64,000 bases of DNA from Burkholderia sp. HI2500 (GCF_002223055.1 NZ_NKFL01000006.1:3100001-3164000); one strand, 5' to 3'. Counted from the first letter of the stretch, positions 16,661 through 26,121 are shown. Translations and numbers: made by a program. The notes: generated by a model not told the origin, from the sequence alone.

Positions 16661-17937
16661 AGACGAGTGCAACCGTGGCGACGCAGGACATGACGTCCGC
16701 AGCCGCGGAAAAAGGGCTCACGCGCGTGACCGGTATCGAGTGGCGTTCGCTGTCGCTCGCGGGGCTCGGCTGGACGTTCGAGAGCTACGATTCGTTCCTG
16801 TTGTCGCTGCTGCTGCCGACGCTCGCGCTGCAGTTCGGGCTGAGCAAGGCGCAGCTCGGCATGTTCACGAGCGTCACGGCGGCCGGACAGATCGTCGGCG
16901 GCATTCTGTTCGGCTTCGTGTCGGACCGGATCGGGCGCGTGCGCACCGCGCTGCTCTGCGTCGGCATCTACTCGCTGTTTTCCGGCCTGATCGCATTCGC
17001 GCCCGACGCGCACGCGTTCGCCACGTTGCGCTTTTTCGGCGCGCTCGGCATGGGCGGAACCTGGACCGCCGGCGCGGCGCTCATCGCGGAGACCTGGCAC
17101 CCGAGCCGGCGCGGCAAGGGCGGCGCGCTGATGCAGATGGGCTTGCCGATCGGCGCGATTCTCGCGATCGCGATCTCGGGCATCGTCGGCGCCGCGCATG
17201 GCGGACTGGCCGGCGACAGCTGGCGTCTGCTGTTCCTGATCGGCGCGTCGCCGTTCTTCATTCTGTTCTGGGTTGCGCGCAAGACGCCGGAATCGCCGAT
17301 CTGGCTCGAACGCCGGCACGCGAAGTCGCCGGCCCGCAAGCGCGACACGGCAAGTCGCGAGAAGCTGAACGTGCGCGGCCTGCTCACCGCTTTCTGCTTC
17401 ATCTTCTTTCTGCAGTACCTCTACTGGGGCGTATTCACGTGGACGCCGACGTTCCTCATCACGGTAAAGCACCTCGACTTCGTGCATAGCCTGAAGTTCG
17501 TGCTGGCGCTTCAGTTCGGTGCGATCGCCGGGTTCCTGCTGTTCTCGGCATGGGTCGACCGGCTCGGCCGGCGGCCGATGTTCCTGGCCTACCTGCTGGT
17601 CGGTGCGCTGGCCGTCGGCGTGTACATCGTGTCGGCGAATCCGTTGCTGCTGATGGCCGCGATCTTTCTGACCGGCTTCAGCGTGAACGGCATCTTCGCG
17701 GGTGCCGGCCCGTTCCTCGCGGAAATCATCGGCAACACGGCATCGCGCGGGTTCTTCATGGGCCTCGCGTACAACGGCGGCCGGCTCGGCGGTTTCATCG
17801 CGCCGTTGGTCATCGGTGCGCTGGCGTCGACGTCGGGCGGCTTCGTGCTTGGACTCGCGACGACGATCGTCGCGTTCATCGCCGCGGCGGCGGTCGTGCT
17901 GTTCGCGCCCGAAACGCTCGGAAAGGCGCTGTCATGA
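16657..17937 (+). CDS. MFS transporter, AAHS (aromatic acid:H+ symporter)-like
   Basis: A 426-residue permease with twelve predicted helices. The segment GWTFESYDSFLLSLLLPTLA (about 39-58) followed by FGFVSDRIGRVR (about 87-98) is typical of the AAHS/sugar-porter-like carriers for aromatic or short organic acids; the acidic residue in the first helix is present. It overlaps the preceding amidohydrolase gene by 4 bases and the following MFS gene by 4 bases, so all three are translationally coupled. Confidence 0.9.
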   Translation: MKTSATVATQDMTSAAAEKGLTRVTGIEWRSLSLAGLGWTFESYDSFLLSLLLPTLALQFGLSKAQLGMFTSVTAAGQIVGGILFGFVSDRIGRVRTALLCVGIYSLFSGLIAFAPDAHAFATLRFFGALGMGGTWTAGAALIAETWHPSRRGKGGALMQMGLPIGAILAIAISGIVGAAHGGLAGDSWRLLFLIGASPFFILFWVARKTPESPIWLERRHAKSPARKRDTASREKLNVRGLLTAFCFIFFLQYLYWGVFTWTPTFLITVKHLDFVHSLKFVLALQFGAIAGFLLFSAWVDRLGRRPMFLAYLLVGALAVGVYIVSANPLLLMAAIFLTGFSVNGIFAGAGPFLAEIIGNTASRGFFMGLAYNGGRLGGFIAPLVIGALASTSGGFVLGLATTIVAFIAAAAVVLFAPETLGKALS

Positions 17938-19172
17938 ACGTGGCAACGCAGGCGGGGTGGGTGAACAGGCTGTTTCCCGCGCTGTCGGAGGCGTCGCTGC
18001 GGCGCTACCTGAGCGGGCAGGTCGCGTCGGTGCTCGGCAGCTGGACGCAGAACGTCACGCTGAATCTGCTGATCTATCACCTGTCCGGCTCGGCGGCGAT
18101 CCTCGCGCTGCTCAACTTCCTGCTGTACGGGCCGCAGCTGATCGTCGCACCGGTGGCGGGCTCCCGCATCGGCTCGGCCAACGCGCGCCGCGTGACGCTA
18201 TGCGTGTTGACGACGTCGCTGCTGCTGACGGGCAGCCTCTTCACGTTGTCGCTGCTAGGCCTGCTCGGCGTGAAGCTGATCCTCGCGCATGCGCTCGCGA
18301 TCGGCGTGTCGAGCGCGGTGGAAACGCCGGCGCGGCAGGTGCTGCTGCTGACGAGCCTCCAGGATGCGACCCATACCTCCAACGCGGTCGCGATGAACAC
18401 GATGGTCTACAACGTCGGGCGCATGGTCGGCCCGACCATCGCCGGCTTCGTCTATCCGACGCTGGGCCCCAGGACGTCGTTCGCGATCTATGCGCTCGCG
18501 CTGTGCTTCATGGCGGCGTGCGTGCGGTCGATCCGGGCGGCGACGGCGGACCGCCCGTCGCGCGCGGAGAGCGGCCTGCGCGACGCGGTCGGCTACGTGC
18601 TGTCCGATGCGTTCTCGGCCCGCTATCTGCCGATTCTCGCGTGCATCGGCCTGTTCGCCGGCAGCTACCAGACGCTCGTGCCGCTGCTCGCGGACCAGGG
18701 CTTTCACGACGCGGCGCACTTTACCGGCGTGTTCTTCGCGTGCGCCGGCGCCGGGTCGTTGAGCGCGGCGGTGCTGCTGTCGTCGGCGCTCGGGCCGCGT
18801 GCGTCGCACCGGTTCATCGCGTATGCGCCGTGGACGGCCGTCGGCGCGCTGGCCGTGCTGGCCGCGACCACCGATGCGGCGGGATCGATCCCCGCGTTCT
18901 ATGCACTCGGCTTCAGCCTCACGTTCGCGGCCACGTCGACGAACGCGACCATTCAGCGCCAGTGTCCGGATCACGTGCGCGGGGGGCTCGTCGGGATGTA
19001 CGGCATGGCCTACAACGGCACGATGCCGTTCGGTTATCTGCTCGTCGGCAGCGCATCCGAGGCGCTCGGCGTGCGACACACCTTCGCCGCCATGGCCGCC
19101 GTGCTCGCGTGCGGCGTCATCGCGGTCATCGCGTGGCAACGGTTCACAGAAACGCGCTCAGGCGCACAATAA
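17934..19172 (+). CDS. MFS transporter, EntS/MFS_3-like exporter
   Basis: A 412-residue MFS protein of the MFS_3 group typified by the enterobactin exporter EntS. It shows LRRYLSGQVASVLGSWTQNV (about 20-39), the loop A-GSRIGSANARRVTL, and the TM5 segment GVSSAVETPARQVLLLTSL (about 123-141). Members are usually exporters. Coupled by ATGA to the AAHS-type gene before it. An exporter inside a catabolic operon might expel a toxic intermediate or analogue; this is inference. Confidence 0.87.
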   Translation: MNVATQAGWVNRLFPALSEASLRRYLSGQVASVLGSWTQNVTLNLLIYHLSGSAAILALLNFLLYGPQLIVAPVAGSRIGSANARRVTLCVLTTSLLLTGSLFTLSLLGLLGVKLILAHALAIGVSSAVETPARQVLLLTSLQDATHTSNAVAMNTMVYNVGRMVGPTIAGFVYPTLGPRTSFAIYALALCFMAACVRSIRAATADRPSRAESGLRDAVGYVLSDAFSARYLPILACIGLFAGSYQTLVPLLADQGFHDAAHFTGVFFACAGAGSLSAAVLLSSALGPRASHRFIAYAPWTAVGALAVLAATTDAAGSIPAFYALGFSLTFAATSTNATIQRQCPDHVRGGLVGMYGMAYNGTMPFGYLLVGSASEALGVRHTFAAMAAVLACGVIAVIAWQRFTETRSGAQ

Positions 19173-19183
19173 ACGGAGACAAC

Positions 19184-20506
19184 ATGCACACCGGTTTCAT
19201 GGAAGCGTCCGCGATCGAGCGCCGGACCATACGCAAGGTCGTCTGGCGACTCATTCCCTTTTTGATGATCTGCTACCTGCTTGCCTTCATCGACCGGGGC
19301 AACGTCGGGATGGCGTCGTTGCAGATGAACCATGACCTCGGGATGTCGGCGCAGGTCTTCGGTTTCGGCAGCAGCCTGTTCTTCATTTCATACTTCTTTT
19401 GCGAAGTGCCGAGCAATCTCGCGCTGCAGAAATACGGCGCGCGGATCTGGATCGCGCGGATCATGATCACGTGGGGCATCGTGTCGGCGGCGACCGCGCT
19501 CGTGCACAACGCGACGACGTTCTACGTGCTGCGTTTCCTGCTGGGTGCGGCCGAGGCCGGCTTTTTCCCCGGCGTGCTGCTTTATCTGTCCTACTGGATT
19601 CCCGCGCAGTATCGTGCGCGGATCGTCGCGACGTTCATGGTCGCGATTCCGGCCGCGAGCTTCATCGGCTCGCCGATCTCCGCGCTGCTGTTGCAGATGG
19701 ACGGCGTCTGGGGCCTGCGCGGATGGCACTGGCTGTTCATCCTCGAAGGCGTTCCGACCGTGCTGCTCGGCGTCGCGTGCCTGTTCGTGCTGACGAACAA
19801 GCCGGACGACGCCAGGTGGCTCGACGACGACGAGCGCGCATGGCTCACGACCGCGCTGGCCGCCGGTCACAAGACACGCAAGAAAGTGCCGTCGCTGCCG
19901 CTCACGCAGCTGTTCCGCAACCGCTACGTGCTGTGCCTCGCGCTCGTCGACACGTGCGCTTCCGCGGCAGGCAGCACGCTGTCCGTGTGGCAGCCGCAGC
20001 TGCTGAAGTCATTCGGCTTGACCGTCATGGAGACCGGCCTGCTGAATTCGGTGCCTTACGCGGTGGCCTCCGTCCTGATGGTCTACTGGGGCCGTCGCTC
20101 GGACCGCGTCGGCGAACGGCGCTGGCACACGGTCGTGCCGATGCTGCTGATCGGCGTGGGCCTGTTCGCGACGTCGCTGAGCGGATCGCTGCTGCCGACG
20201 GTCTGCATGCTCTGCGCGGTGCTGGTCGGCGCGTATTCGTTCAAGGGCCCGTTCTGGGCGCTGGCGACCGACATGCTGTCCAACAGCACCGTGGCGGCCG
20301 GGCTCGCGACGGTCAATGCGATCGCGAACCTGCTTGGCGGCGGGCTGATGGTGAACGTGTACGGGTGGGTGAAGGCGGCGACCGGCAGCTACGCGCTCGC
20401 GTTGATGCCGCTCGCGATCCTCACGCTCGCGAGCGTCGCGACGCTGCTGCTGCTCACGCGCAATCATTCGGCGGGCAAGCTGGTCGGCAAGACGGAGACC
20501 ATCTGA
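19184..20506 (+). CDS. MFS transporter, ACS family (second copy in cluster)
   Basis: A 440-residue ACS-family permease similar in layout to the one at 13026: RLIPFLMICYLLAFIDRGNV (about 22-41) and VGMASLQMNHDLGMSAQVFG, then CEVPSNLALQKYGARIWIAR. The ATG follows ACGGAGAC. It is the fourth MFS gene of the cluster and lies directly before the exported amidohydrolase. The two ACS carriers differ enough to be distinct paralogues and may carry different forms of the substrate, for example acid and lactone. Confidence 0.9.
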   Translation: MHTGFMEASAIERRTIRKVVWRLIPFLMICYLLAFIDRGNVGMASLQMNHDLGMSAQVFGFGSSLFFISYFFCEVPSNLALQKYGARIWIARIMITWGIVSAATALVHNATTFYVLRFLLGAAEAGFFPGVLLYLSYWIPAQYRARIVATFMVAIPAASFIGSPISALLLQMDGVWGLRGWHWLFILEGVPTVLLGVACLFVLTNKPDDARWLDDDERAWLTTALAAGHKTRKKVPSLPLTQLFRNRYVLCLALVDTCASAAGSTLSVWQPQLLKSFGLTVMETGLLNSVPYAVASVLMVYWGRRSDRVGERRWHTVVPMLLIGVGLFATSLSGSLLPTVCMLCAVLVGAYSFKGPFWALATDMLSNSTVAAGLATVNAIANLLGGGLMVNVYGWVKAATGSYALALMPLAILTLASVATLLLLTRNHSAGKLVGKTETI

Positions 20507-20508
20507 TC

Positions 20509-21441
20509 ATGGCGCGCATCGCGAGACGCGAATTCCTCAGGATTGCGGGCGCCACGCTGGCTTCGGCTGCATTGCCGGGGCTGGCCGCGGCCGACGAAAC
20601 GTGGTCGAGCGGCATCGAGCGGCCGGCGCTCCGGCTGCCCGAAGGGGCGATCGACTGCCACATGCACATCTACGACGACCGGTTTCCGGTCGCGCCGGGC
20701 ACGACGCTGCGACCGCCGAATGCGACCGTCGCGCAATACCGGCGCGTGCAGACGCGCGTCGGCGTGAAGCGCAACGTGGTCGTGACACCGTCGACGTACG
20801 GGACGGACAATCGCTGCACGCTGGCGGCGCTCGCGCAGTTCGGCGACGACGCGCGCGGCGTGGCCGTCGTCGACGGCACCGTGAGCGACGACGAACTTTT
20901 GGCATTCGATCGTGGCGGCATCCGTGCGATCCGGTTCAACCTGAGCTATCCGGGCGCGACGACGCTCGACATGCTGGCGCCGCTCGCCGCGCGCATCGCG
21001 AACCTCGGATGGCATATCGAGCTGGTCGTGCAGGGGGCGCGGCTGCCTGAGCTGGAGCGTCATCTTGCGGTGCTGCCTTGTCCGCTCGTGATCGACCATA
21101 TCGCGCATGTGCCGCAGCCCGGCGGCCTGTCGTCGGACGCGTTTCGCGCCGCGCAACGCCTCGTCGAAAAGGGCCATACGTGGATCACGTTGTCGGGGCC
21201 GTACGTCGACAGCAAGACGGGCGCGCCTGCCTACGACGACGTCGCGCCGGTCGCGAAGGCGCTGATCGACATGGCGCCGGAGCGCATGCTGTGGGGCTCC
21301 GACTGGCCGCACCCGACGCAGAAGTCGGACAAGCCGGACGATGCAGGCTTGCTGGACGTGATCGCGGGCTGGATCGGGCGTGCGGACTGGCAGCAGCGGA
21401 TATTCGTCACGAACCCGGCGAAGCTGTACGGATTTGCCTAG
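20509..21441 (+). CDS. Tat-exported amidohydrolase-2 family hydrolase
   Basis: A 310-residue amidohydrolase. Residues 1-27 form a twin-arginine type leader: RREFL at 6-10, a hydrophobic stretch IAGATLASAALPGLA, and AADE near the cleavage point. The mature part starts with the metal motif AIDCHMHIYDDRF (about 46-58), then LVIDHIAHVPQPGG and the catalytic MLWGSDWPHPTQKS (about 263-276). It resembles 2-pyrone-4,6-dicarboxylate hydrolase and related lactonases but should act in the periplasm. It starts 2 bases after the ACS carrier, so substrate hydrolysis before uptake is a reasonable reading. Confidence 0.88.
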   Translation: MARIARREFLRIAGATLASAALPGLAAADETWSSGIERPALRLPEGAIDCHMHIYDDRFPVAPGTTLRPPNATVAQYRRVQTRVGVKRNVVVTPSTYGTDNRCTLAALAQFGDDARGVAVVDGTVSDDELLAFDRGGIRAIRFNLSYPGATTLDMLAPLAARIANLGWHIELVVQGARLPELERHLAVLPCPLVIDHIAHVPQPGGLSSDAFRAAQRLVEKGHTWITLSGPYVDSKTGAPAYDDVAPVAKALIDMAPERMLWGSDWPHPTQKSDKPDDAGLLDVIAGWIGRADWQQRIFVTNPAKLYGFA

Positions 21442-21544
21442 ATCGACAGCCGCGTGTCCAAACCGGGGAATCAGCACTAACCCTGATTAAAAAACCTTAT
21501 CGCGGTGAAAAATTCCGCATCTTATTGAACCGATATCGGCTCGC

Positions 21545-21600
21545 TATAGTGGCTCGCTTTCCCGCACGCACCCGTTGCGTGCGCAGACAAACAGCAGGAG
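21545..21600 (+). promoter_or_regulatory. probable promoter and RBS of the M20 hydrolase gene
   Basis: A TATAGT -10 hexamer at 21545-21550 lies in an AT-rich stretch; no good -35 is visible at 17 bases. AGGAG at 21596-21600 is the ribosome-binding site for the ATG at 21608 and decides that start over an upstream GTG. Confidence 0.4.
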
Positions 21601-21607
21601 CCCCTTG

Positions 21608-22798
21608 ATGCCCACCGATACCCGATTCACCGAAGTCGAGGATCTGATGCCCGCCGCCGGCGGGTTGCGCGAGATCCGTCACCACATCCATCACCACCCC
21701 GAACTCGCGTACGAGGAGCACGACACGGCCGTGCTCGTCGCCGAGAAGCTCGAGCAGTGGGGCTGGCAGGTGACGCGCGGGGTCGGCAAGACGGGCGTGG
21801 TCGGCACGCTGCGCGTGGGCGACGGCACGCGCAGCATCGGCATTCGCGCCGACATGGACGCGCTGCCGATCATCGAGGCGACGGGGCTGCCCTACGCGAG
21901 CGGCACGCACGGCAAGATGCACGCATGCGGCCACGACGGCCACACGACGATGCTGCTCGGCGCCGCGCAGCACCTCGCGAAGACCCGCAACTTCTCCGGC
22001 ACCGTGCACCTGTATTTCCAGCCGGCGGAAGAGCATGGCGTCGACAGCGGCGCGAAGAAGATGATCGACGATGGCCTGTTCGAGCGCTTCCCGTGCGACG
22101 CGGTGTTCGGCATGCACAACCATCCGGGCGCGGCGCCCGGCGTGTTCCTGACGCGGCGCGGTCCATTCATGTCGGCCGGCGACAAGGCGATCATCACGAT
22201 CGAAGGCGTCGGCGGCCACGCGGCACGGCCGCACCTGACGGTCGACCCGGTCGTCGTCGCGGCGAGCATCGTGATGGCGCTGCAGACGATCGTCGCGCGC
22301 AACGTCGATCCGTCGCAGCCGGCGGTCGTCACGGTCGGCTCGATGCACGCGGGCACCGCGAACAACGTGATCCCGAACGGCGCGCGTCTCGAACTCAGCG
22401 TGCGCTCGTTCAGCCCCGACGTGCGCGCGCTGCTCAAGCGCCGCATCACCGAGCTGGCCGAAACGCAGGCCGCGAGCTACGGCGCAACCGCGCACGTCGA
22501 ATACATCGAAGGCTATCCGGTCGTCGTCAATACGGATGCCGAAACGGATTTTGCCGCGCAGGTCGCGCGCGAACTCGTCGGCGACGCGCACGTGGTCGAG
22601 CAGACCGACCTGCTGATGGGCAGCGAGGATTTCGCGTTCATGCTGCAGCAGCGGCCGGGCTCGTTCGTGCGGCTCGGCAACGGCGAAGGCGAGGACGGCT
22701 GCATGGTGCACAACCCGAAATACGACTTCAACGATCGCAACCTGCCGATCGGCGCGGCGTACTGGACGCGTCTCGTGGAGCGTTACCTGGGGCAGTGA
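21608..22798 (+). CDS. M20-family amidohydrolase (hippurate hydrolase-like)
   Basis: A 396-residue metallopeptidase of the M20D group (hippurate, N-acyl amino acid and indole-3-acetyl-amino acid hydrolases). Metal ligands are visible in GIRADMDALPIIE (about 80-92), HACGHDGHTTMLLG (about 107-120), PAEEHGVDSGAKKM (about 142-155) and the final MGSEDFAFMLQ (about 339). The lid domain starts near GVGGHAARPHLTVDP. It releases an acyl group from an amino acid in the cytoplasm. The next gene encodes an MHS-type carrier, which probably imports the conjugate. Confidence 0.92.
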   Translation: MPTDTRFTEVEDLMPAAGGLREIRHHIHHHPELAYEEHDTAVLVAEKLEQWGWQVTRGVGKTGVVGTLRVGDGTRSIGIRADMDALPIIEATGLPYASGTHGKMHACGHDGHTTMLLGAAQHLAKTRNFSGTVHLYFQPAEEHGVDSGAKKMIDDGLFERFPCDAVFGMHNHPGAAPGVFLTRRGPFMSAGDKAIITIEGVGGHAARPHLTVDPVVVAASIVMALQTIVARNVDPSQPAVVTVGSMHAGTANNVIPNGARLELSVRSFSPDVRALLKRRITELAETQAASYGATAHVEYIEGYPVVVNTDAETDFAAQVARELVGDAHVVEQTDLLMGSEDFAFMLQQRPGSFVRLGNGEGEDGCMVHNPKYDFNDRNLPIGAAYWTRLVERYLGQ

Positions 22799-22853
22799 TC
22801 GCGGCGACGGCGCGCGGCCGGCGCTTCCGGCGCATTGACAGGAGAGGATAGCG

Positions 22854-24185
22854 ATGCAGAAAGACCATCTCGCGCTGCACCCCGCGTCGACGGGCGTGGC
22901 CGAAGCCGGCGCGCCCGGCGCACCGGCCGTCACGCGGCGCGGTGCGATCGCCGCGGCCGTGATCGGCAACTGGCTGGAATTCTTCGATTTCACCGTGTAC
23001 GGCTTCTTCGCGGTGCTGATCGGCAAGCTGTTCTTCCCGTCGAGCGACCCGACCACGTCGCTGCTGCTGTCGGTCGCGACGTTCGCCGCCGGCTTCTTCA
23101 CGCGGCCGCTCGGCAGCGTCGTGCTCGGCGTATACGCGGACCGCAAGGGACGCAAGGCCGCGCTGAACCTGACGATCATGTTGATGGCGCTCGGCACGGG
23201 CCTGATCGCGATCGCGCCGACGTATGCGCAGGTCGGCGTGGCCGCGCCGCTGCTGGTCGTGTTCGCGCGGCTGATGCAGGGCTTCTCGCAGGGCGGCGAA
23301 TTCGGCGCGGCGACGTCGACGCTGCTCGAACAGGGCGGCACGTCGCGCCGTGCGTTCCGCGCGAGCTGGCAGCTCGCGACGCAGGGTGGCGCCGCGCTGA
23401 TGGGCTCGGGCTTCGCGGCGCTGCTGTCGAACACGATGACGAAGGATGCGCTGGAAGGCTGGGGCTGGCGCTTGCCGTTTCTCGTCGGCGTGCTGATCGC
23501 GCCGGTCGGGATGTTCTTGCGCCGCCGGCTCGCCGACGATGCGCCCGGCGACCGCCATCACGGCATCGAACGCGGCGTGCTTCACGAGCTGTTCTCGAAG
23601 CACACGCGCACGGTGGTGCTGCTGATGCTCACGGTGATGGGCGGCACGGTGTCGACCTACATCCTGACGTTCTACATGCCGACCTACGCGATCCACACGC
23701 TCGGCCTGCCGATGAAGCTGTCGATGTTCGTCGGCGTCGCATCGGGCTGCGTGATGCTGGTCACGTGCCCGCTGTTCGGCTGGCTGTCGGACAGGCTCGG
23801 CAGCCGGCGCCTGCCGATCTTCGTCGGCCGCGGCGTGCTGGTCGCCTTGCTGTTCCCGGCGTTCTGGCTGATGAACCATCACCCGACGCTGTCGGTGATC
23901 CTGCCGCTGACCGCGCTGATGCTGCTGTTCTATTCGCTCGGCTCGGCGTCGGAAATGGCGCTGATGTGCGAGTCGTTGCCGCGCCACGTGCGCGCGACCG
24001 GCATCTCGATCGCGTATGCGCTCGCGGTGACGATCTTCGGCGGCACCGCGCAGTTGATCGCGACCTGGCTCGTGAAGACGACCGGCAGCAAGCTCGCGCC
24101 GGCCGGTTACGTGGCCGCATGCGTGGTGCTGTCGTTGATCGCGGTGGCGATGCTGCGCGAGACGGCGCGGGATTCGATCGACTGA
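22854..24185 (+). CDS. MFS transporter, MHS (metabolite:H+ symporter) family
   Basis: A 443-residue carrier with AAVIGNWLEFFDFTVYGFFA (about 34-53) and RPLGSVVLGVYADRKGRKAA (about 83-102), the diagnostic motifs of the MHS family (ShiA, ProP, KgtP, citrate carriers). RLMQGFSQGGEFGAATS (about 138-154) is the TM4 motif. It follows the M20 hydrolase by 55 bases with GGAGAGG before the start, so the pair is probably an import-and-hydrolysis unit for an acylated amino acid. Confidence 0.92.
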   Translation: MQKDHLALHPASTGVAEAGAPGAPAVTRRGAIAAAVIGNWLEFFDFTVYGFFAVLIGKLFFPSSDPTTSLLLSVATFAAGFFTRPLGSVVLGVYADRKGRKAALNLTIMLMALGTGLIAIAPTYAQVGVAAPLLVVFARLMQGFSQGGEFGAATSTLLEQGGTSRRAFRASWQLATQGGAALMGSGFAALLSNTMTKDALEGWGWRLPFLVGVLIAPVGMFLRRRLADDAPGDRHHGIERGVLHELFSKHTRTVVLLMLTVMGGTVSTYILTFYMPTYAIHTLGLPMKLSMFVGVASGCVMLVTCPLFGWLSDRLGSRRLPIFVGRGVLVALLFPAFWLMNHHPTLSVILPLTALMLLFYSLGSASEMALMCESLPRHVRATGISIAYALAVTIFGGTAQLIATWLVKTTGSKLAPAGYVAACVVLSLIAVAMLRETARDSID

Positions 24186-24231
24186 CACGCGGCGCAGCGC
24201 GGCACGACGGGCGGCCGGCGGCAATACGCGC

Positions 24232-25152
24232 TTACCGCCCGCGCACCACCCTCAGGTACGACGCGAGCATCGTCGCGAGTTCCTGCGCGGCCGGCGTCAG
24301 CGGCACGGCCGCGCGCTGCAGCAGGCAGATGTCCTGCGATTCGGCCTGCTCGCGCACGGGCACTTTCGCGAGCGCACCGGCGAACGGCCCGTGCCGCGTC
24401 ACGGCTTCGGTTTCGAGCGACAGGCAATCGGTCTGCGTGACGAGCTGCAGCGTCTCGAACATCCCTTCGACGGTGGCGAGGATCTTCGGCGGCGGCAGGC
24501 CATGCACGTCGAAGTACGCGAGCAGCCGGTTGACGACGGGGTCCGCGCTCAGGTTCGGCGAGCGCGTCGACACCCATGCGTAGTCGGCCAGTTCGGCCAG
24601 CGATTGCGCATGCATCGCCGGATGCCCGTTGCGGCACACGACCACCGGCGCGGAAGCACGCAGCGGCGTGACCGCGAGATCGGTCGTGTCGGTCTGCTTC
24701 GCGACCAGCGCGATCGCGAAATCGACTGCGCTTTCCCGCAGCCAGCCGATCATCATCCGCGACGTGCCGGTGCGCAGGTGCACGTCGACCTTGTCGAAGC
24801 GCGCACGGAACGCGCTCAGCACCGGCGCGAACGCATCGATCAGCGGTTCGGCCACGAGGCCGAGCGTGACGGTGCCTTCGTACGCGCCGCTCAGTTGCCG
24901 GATTTCCCGCTCGACCTGCTCGCATTCGCCGAGGATCGACCCGGAGCGCGCGAGCAGCCGCTGGCCGACGGCCGTCGGCACGATCCCGCGATTGGTGCGC
25001 GTGAACAGCGTCGCGCCGAGCGTCGCCTCGAGGCTCTGCAGCTGCTGCGTGACGCCGCTCTGCGCGAGATCGAGCGCGCGTGCGGCCGCGCGCAGGCTGC
25101 CGTGCTCGACGACGGCCTGGAAGATGCGGAGCTGGGAGAGCGTGAACGCCAT
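24232..25152 (-). CDS. LysR-family transcriptional regulator
   Basis: A 306-residue LysR protein starting at MAFTLSQLRIFQAVVEHGSL; HTH at about 16-37 (RAAARALDLAQSGVTQQLQS) and an effector domain from about 90. The ATG at 25152 is where family similarity begins; a longer frame to 25230 has no matching N-terminus. It is convergent with the MHS carrier gene and divergent from the binding-protein gene at 25288, so it may control the latter or the M20-MHS pair. No clear T-N11-A palindrome was found in the 135-bp gap. Confidence 0.9.
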   Translation of the reverse strand: MAFTLSQLRIFQAVVEHGSLRAAARALDLAQSGVTQQLQSLEATLGATLFTRTNRGIVPTAVGQRLLARSGSILGECEQVEREIRQLSGAYEGTVTLGLVAEPLIDAFAPVLSAFRARFDKVDVHLRTGTSRMMIGWLRESAVDFAIALVAKQTDTTDLAVTPLRASAPVVVCRNGHPAMHAQSLAELADYAWVSTRSPNLSADPVVNRLLAYFDVHGLPPPKILATVEGMFETLQLVTQTDCLSLETEAVTRHGPFAGALAKVPVREQAESQDICLLQRAAVPLTPAAQELATMLASYLRVVRGR

Positions 25153-25287
25153 GGGCAAGCGCGGGGCCGGTGATCGGGAAAAGTGATCATGATAAGGCAG
25201 TGGGCGATTCCGCCGGCGGCGCGTGCGCACTACGATCGCAGGCAGTCCGGCTCACGCCGTTTGCCCATCGTCCCGCCTTCGTCGACC

Positions 25288-26061
25288 ATGAAACGTCCCT
25301 TCCTGCCGCTCGTTTCCCTATGCCTTGCGCTCGCGGCTGGTTCCGCGCACGCACTCGATGCGCGCCCCGTGCGCCTCGGCATCGATCCGACCTATCCGCC
25401 GATGGATTCGAAGGCGCCTGACGGCAGCCTGAAGGGCTTCGACGTCGATCTCGGCAACGAGATCTGCCGCCGCGCGCAGTTGCGCTGCCAGTGGGTCGAG
25501 CTTGAATTCTCCGGGATGATTCCCGCGCTGCAGGCGCGCAAGATCGACGCGATCCTGTCGTCGATGGCGATCACCGAGAAGCGCGAGAAGCAGATCCTGT
25601 TCTCGTCGAAGCTGTTCCGCTTCAAGTCGCGGCTCGTCGCGCGGCCCGGCAGCGGCGTCGACAGCACGACCGCATCGCTTGCGGGCAAGCGCGTCGGCGT
25701 GCAGTCGGGCACGCAGTTCGAATCGTGGGCGCTCGCGCACTGGGCGCCGGCCGGTGTCAGCGTGATGCCGTACAAGAGCCAGGACGACGTGTTCGCCGAT
25801 CTCGTCAACGGCCGCCTCGACGCGGCGTTGCTCGGCACCGTGGAAGCCGACTACGGCTTCCTGCGCACGCCGAAGGGCAAGGGCTTCGCGTTCGTCGGCG
25901 CACCGCTCGACCTGGGCGATCGCGGCGTCGGCATCGGCATGCGGCAGTCGGATACGGCGCTCAAAGCGTCGATCGACGGCGCGATCGCGTCGATGCTGAA
26001 GGACGGCACGTACGACCGGATCGCGAAGAAGTATTTCGACTTCAACCCGTACGGCGACTGA
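25288..26061 (+). CDS. polar amino acid ABC transporter substrate-binding protein
   Basis: A 257-residue periplasmic binding protein. Signal peptide about 1-22 (LCLALAAGSAHA), then the family-3 SBP motif VRLGIDPTYPPMDSKAPDGS (about 29-48), GFDVDLGNEICRRA (about 51-64), and the Arg-site region SMAITEKREKQILFSS. It resembles lysine/arginine/ornithine or histidine binders. No permease or ATPase gene adjoins it, so it must work with a transporter encoded elsewhere. The next gene is an AstE/aspartoacylase-like enzyme, which fits an arginine/succinylglutamate or acyl-amino acid theme. Confidence 0.9.
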   Translation: MKRPFLPLVSLCLALAAGSAHALDARPVRLGIDPTYPPMDSKAPDGSLKGFDVDLGNEICRRAQLRCQWVELEFSGMIPALQARKIDAILSSMAITEKREKQILFSSKLFRFKSRLVARPGSGVDSTTASLAGKRVGVQSGTQFESWALAHWAPAGVSVMPYKSQDDVFADLVNGRLDAALLGTVEADYGFLRTPKGKGFAFVGAPLDLGDRGVGIGMRQSDTALKASIDGAIASMLKDGTYDRIAKKYFDFNPYGD

Positions 26062-26121
26062 GCGCCGAGCCACCTCGACGTTTCACCGGCTTCTTCGTTT
26101 TCATTTCGTTCGAGACCATCG

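Noticed and set aside
17702..20506. 934-codon frame starting inside the AAHS-type MFS gene
   Set aside because: Only its last 440 codons (from 19184) are a real ACS carrier; the upstream part overlaps two recognised MFS genes and has no family pattern.
21462..21494. AATCAG-N8-CTGATT followed by AAAAAA after the amidohydrolase gene
   Set aside because: A-run instead of T-run on the coding strand and a weak 6-bp stem; not an intrinsic terminator for the operon.
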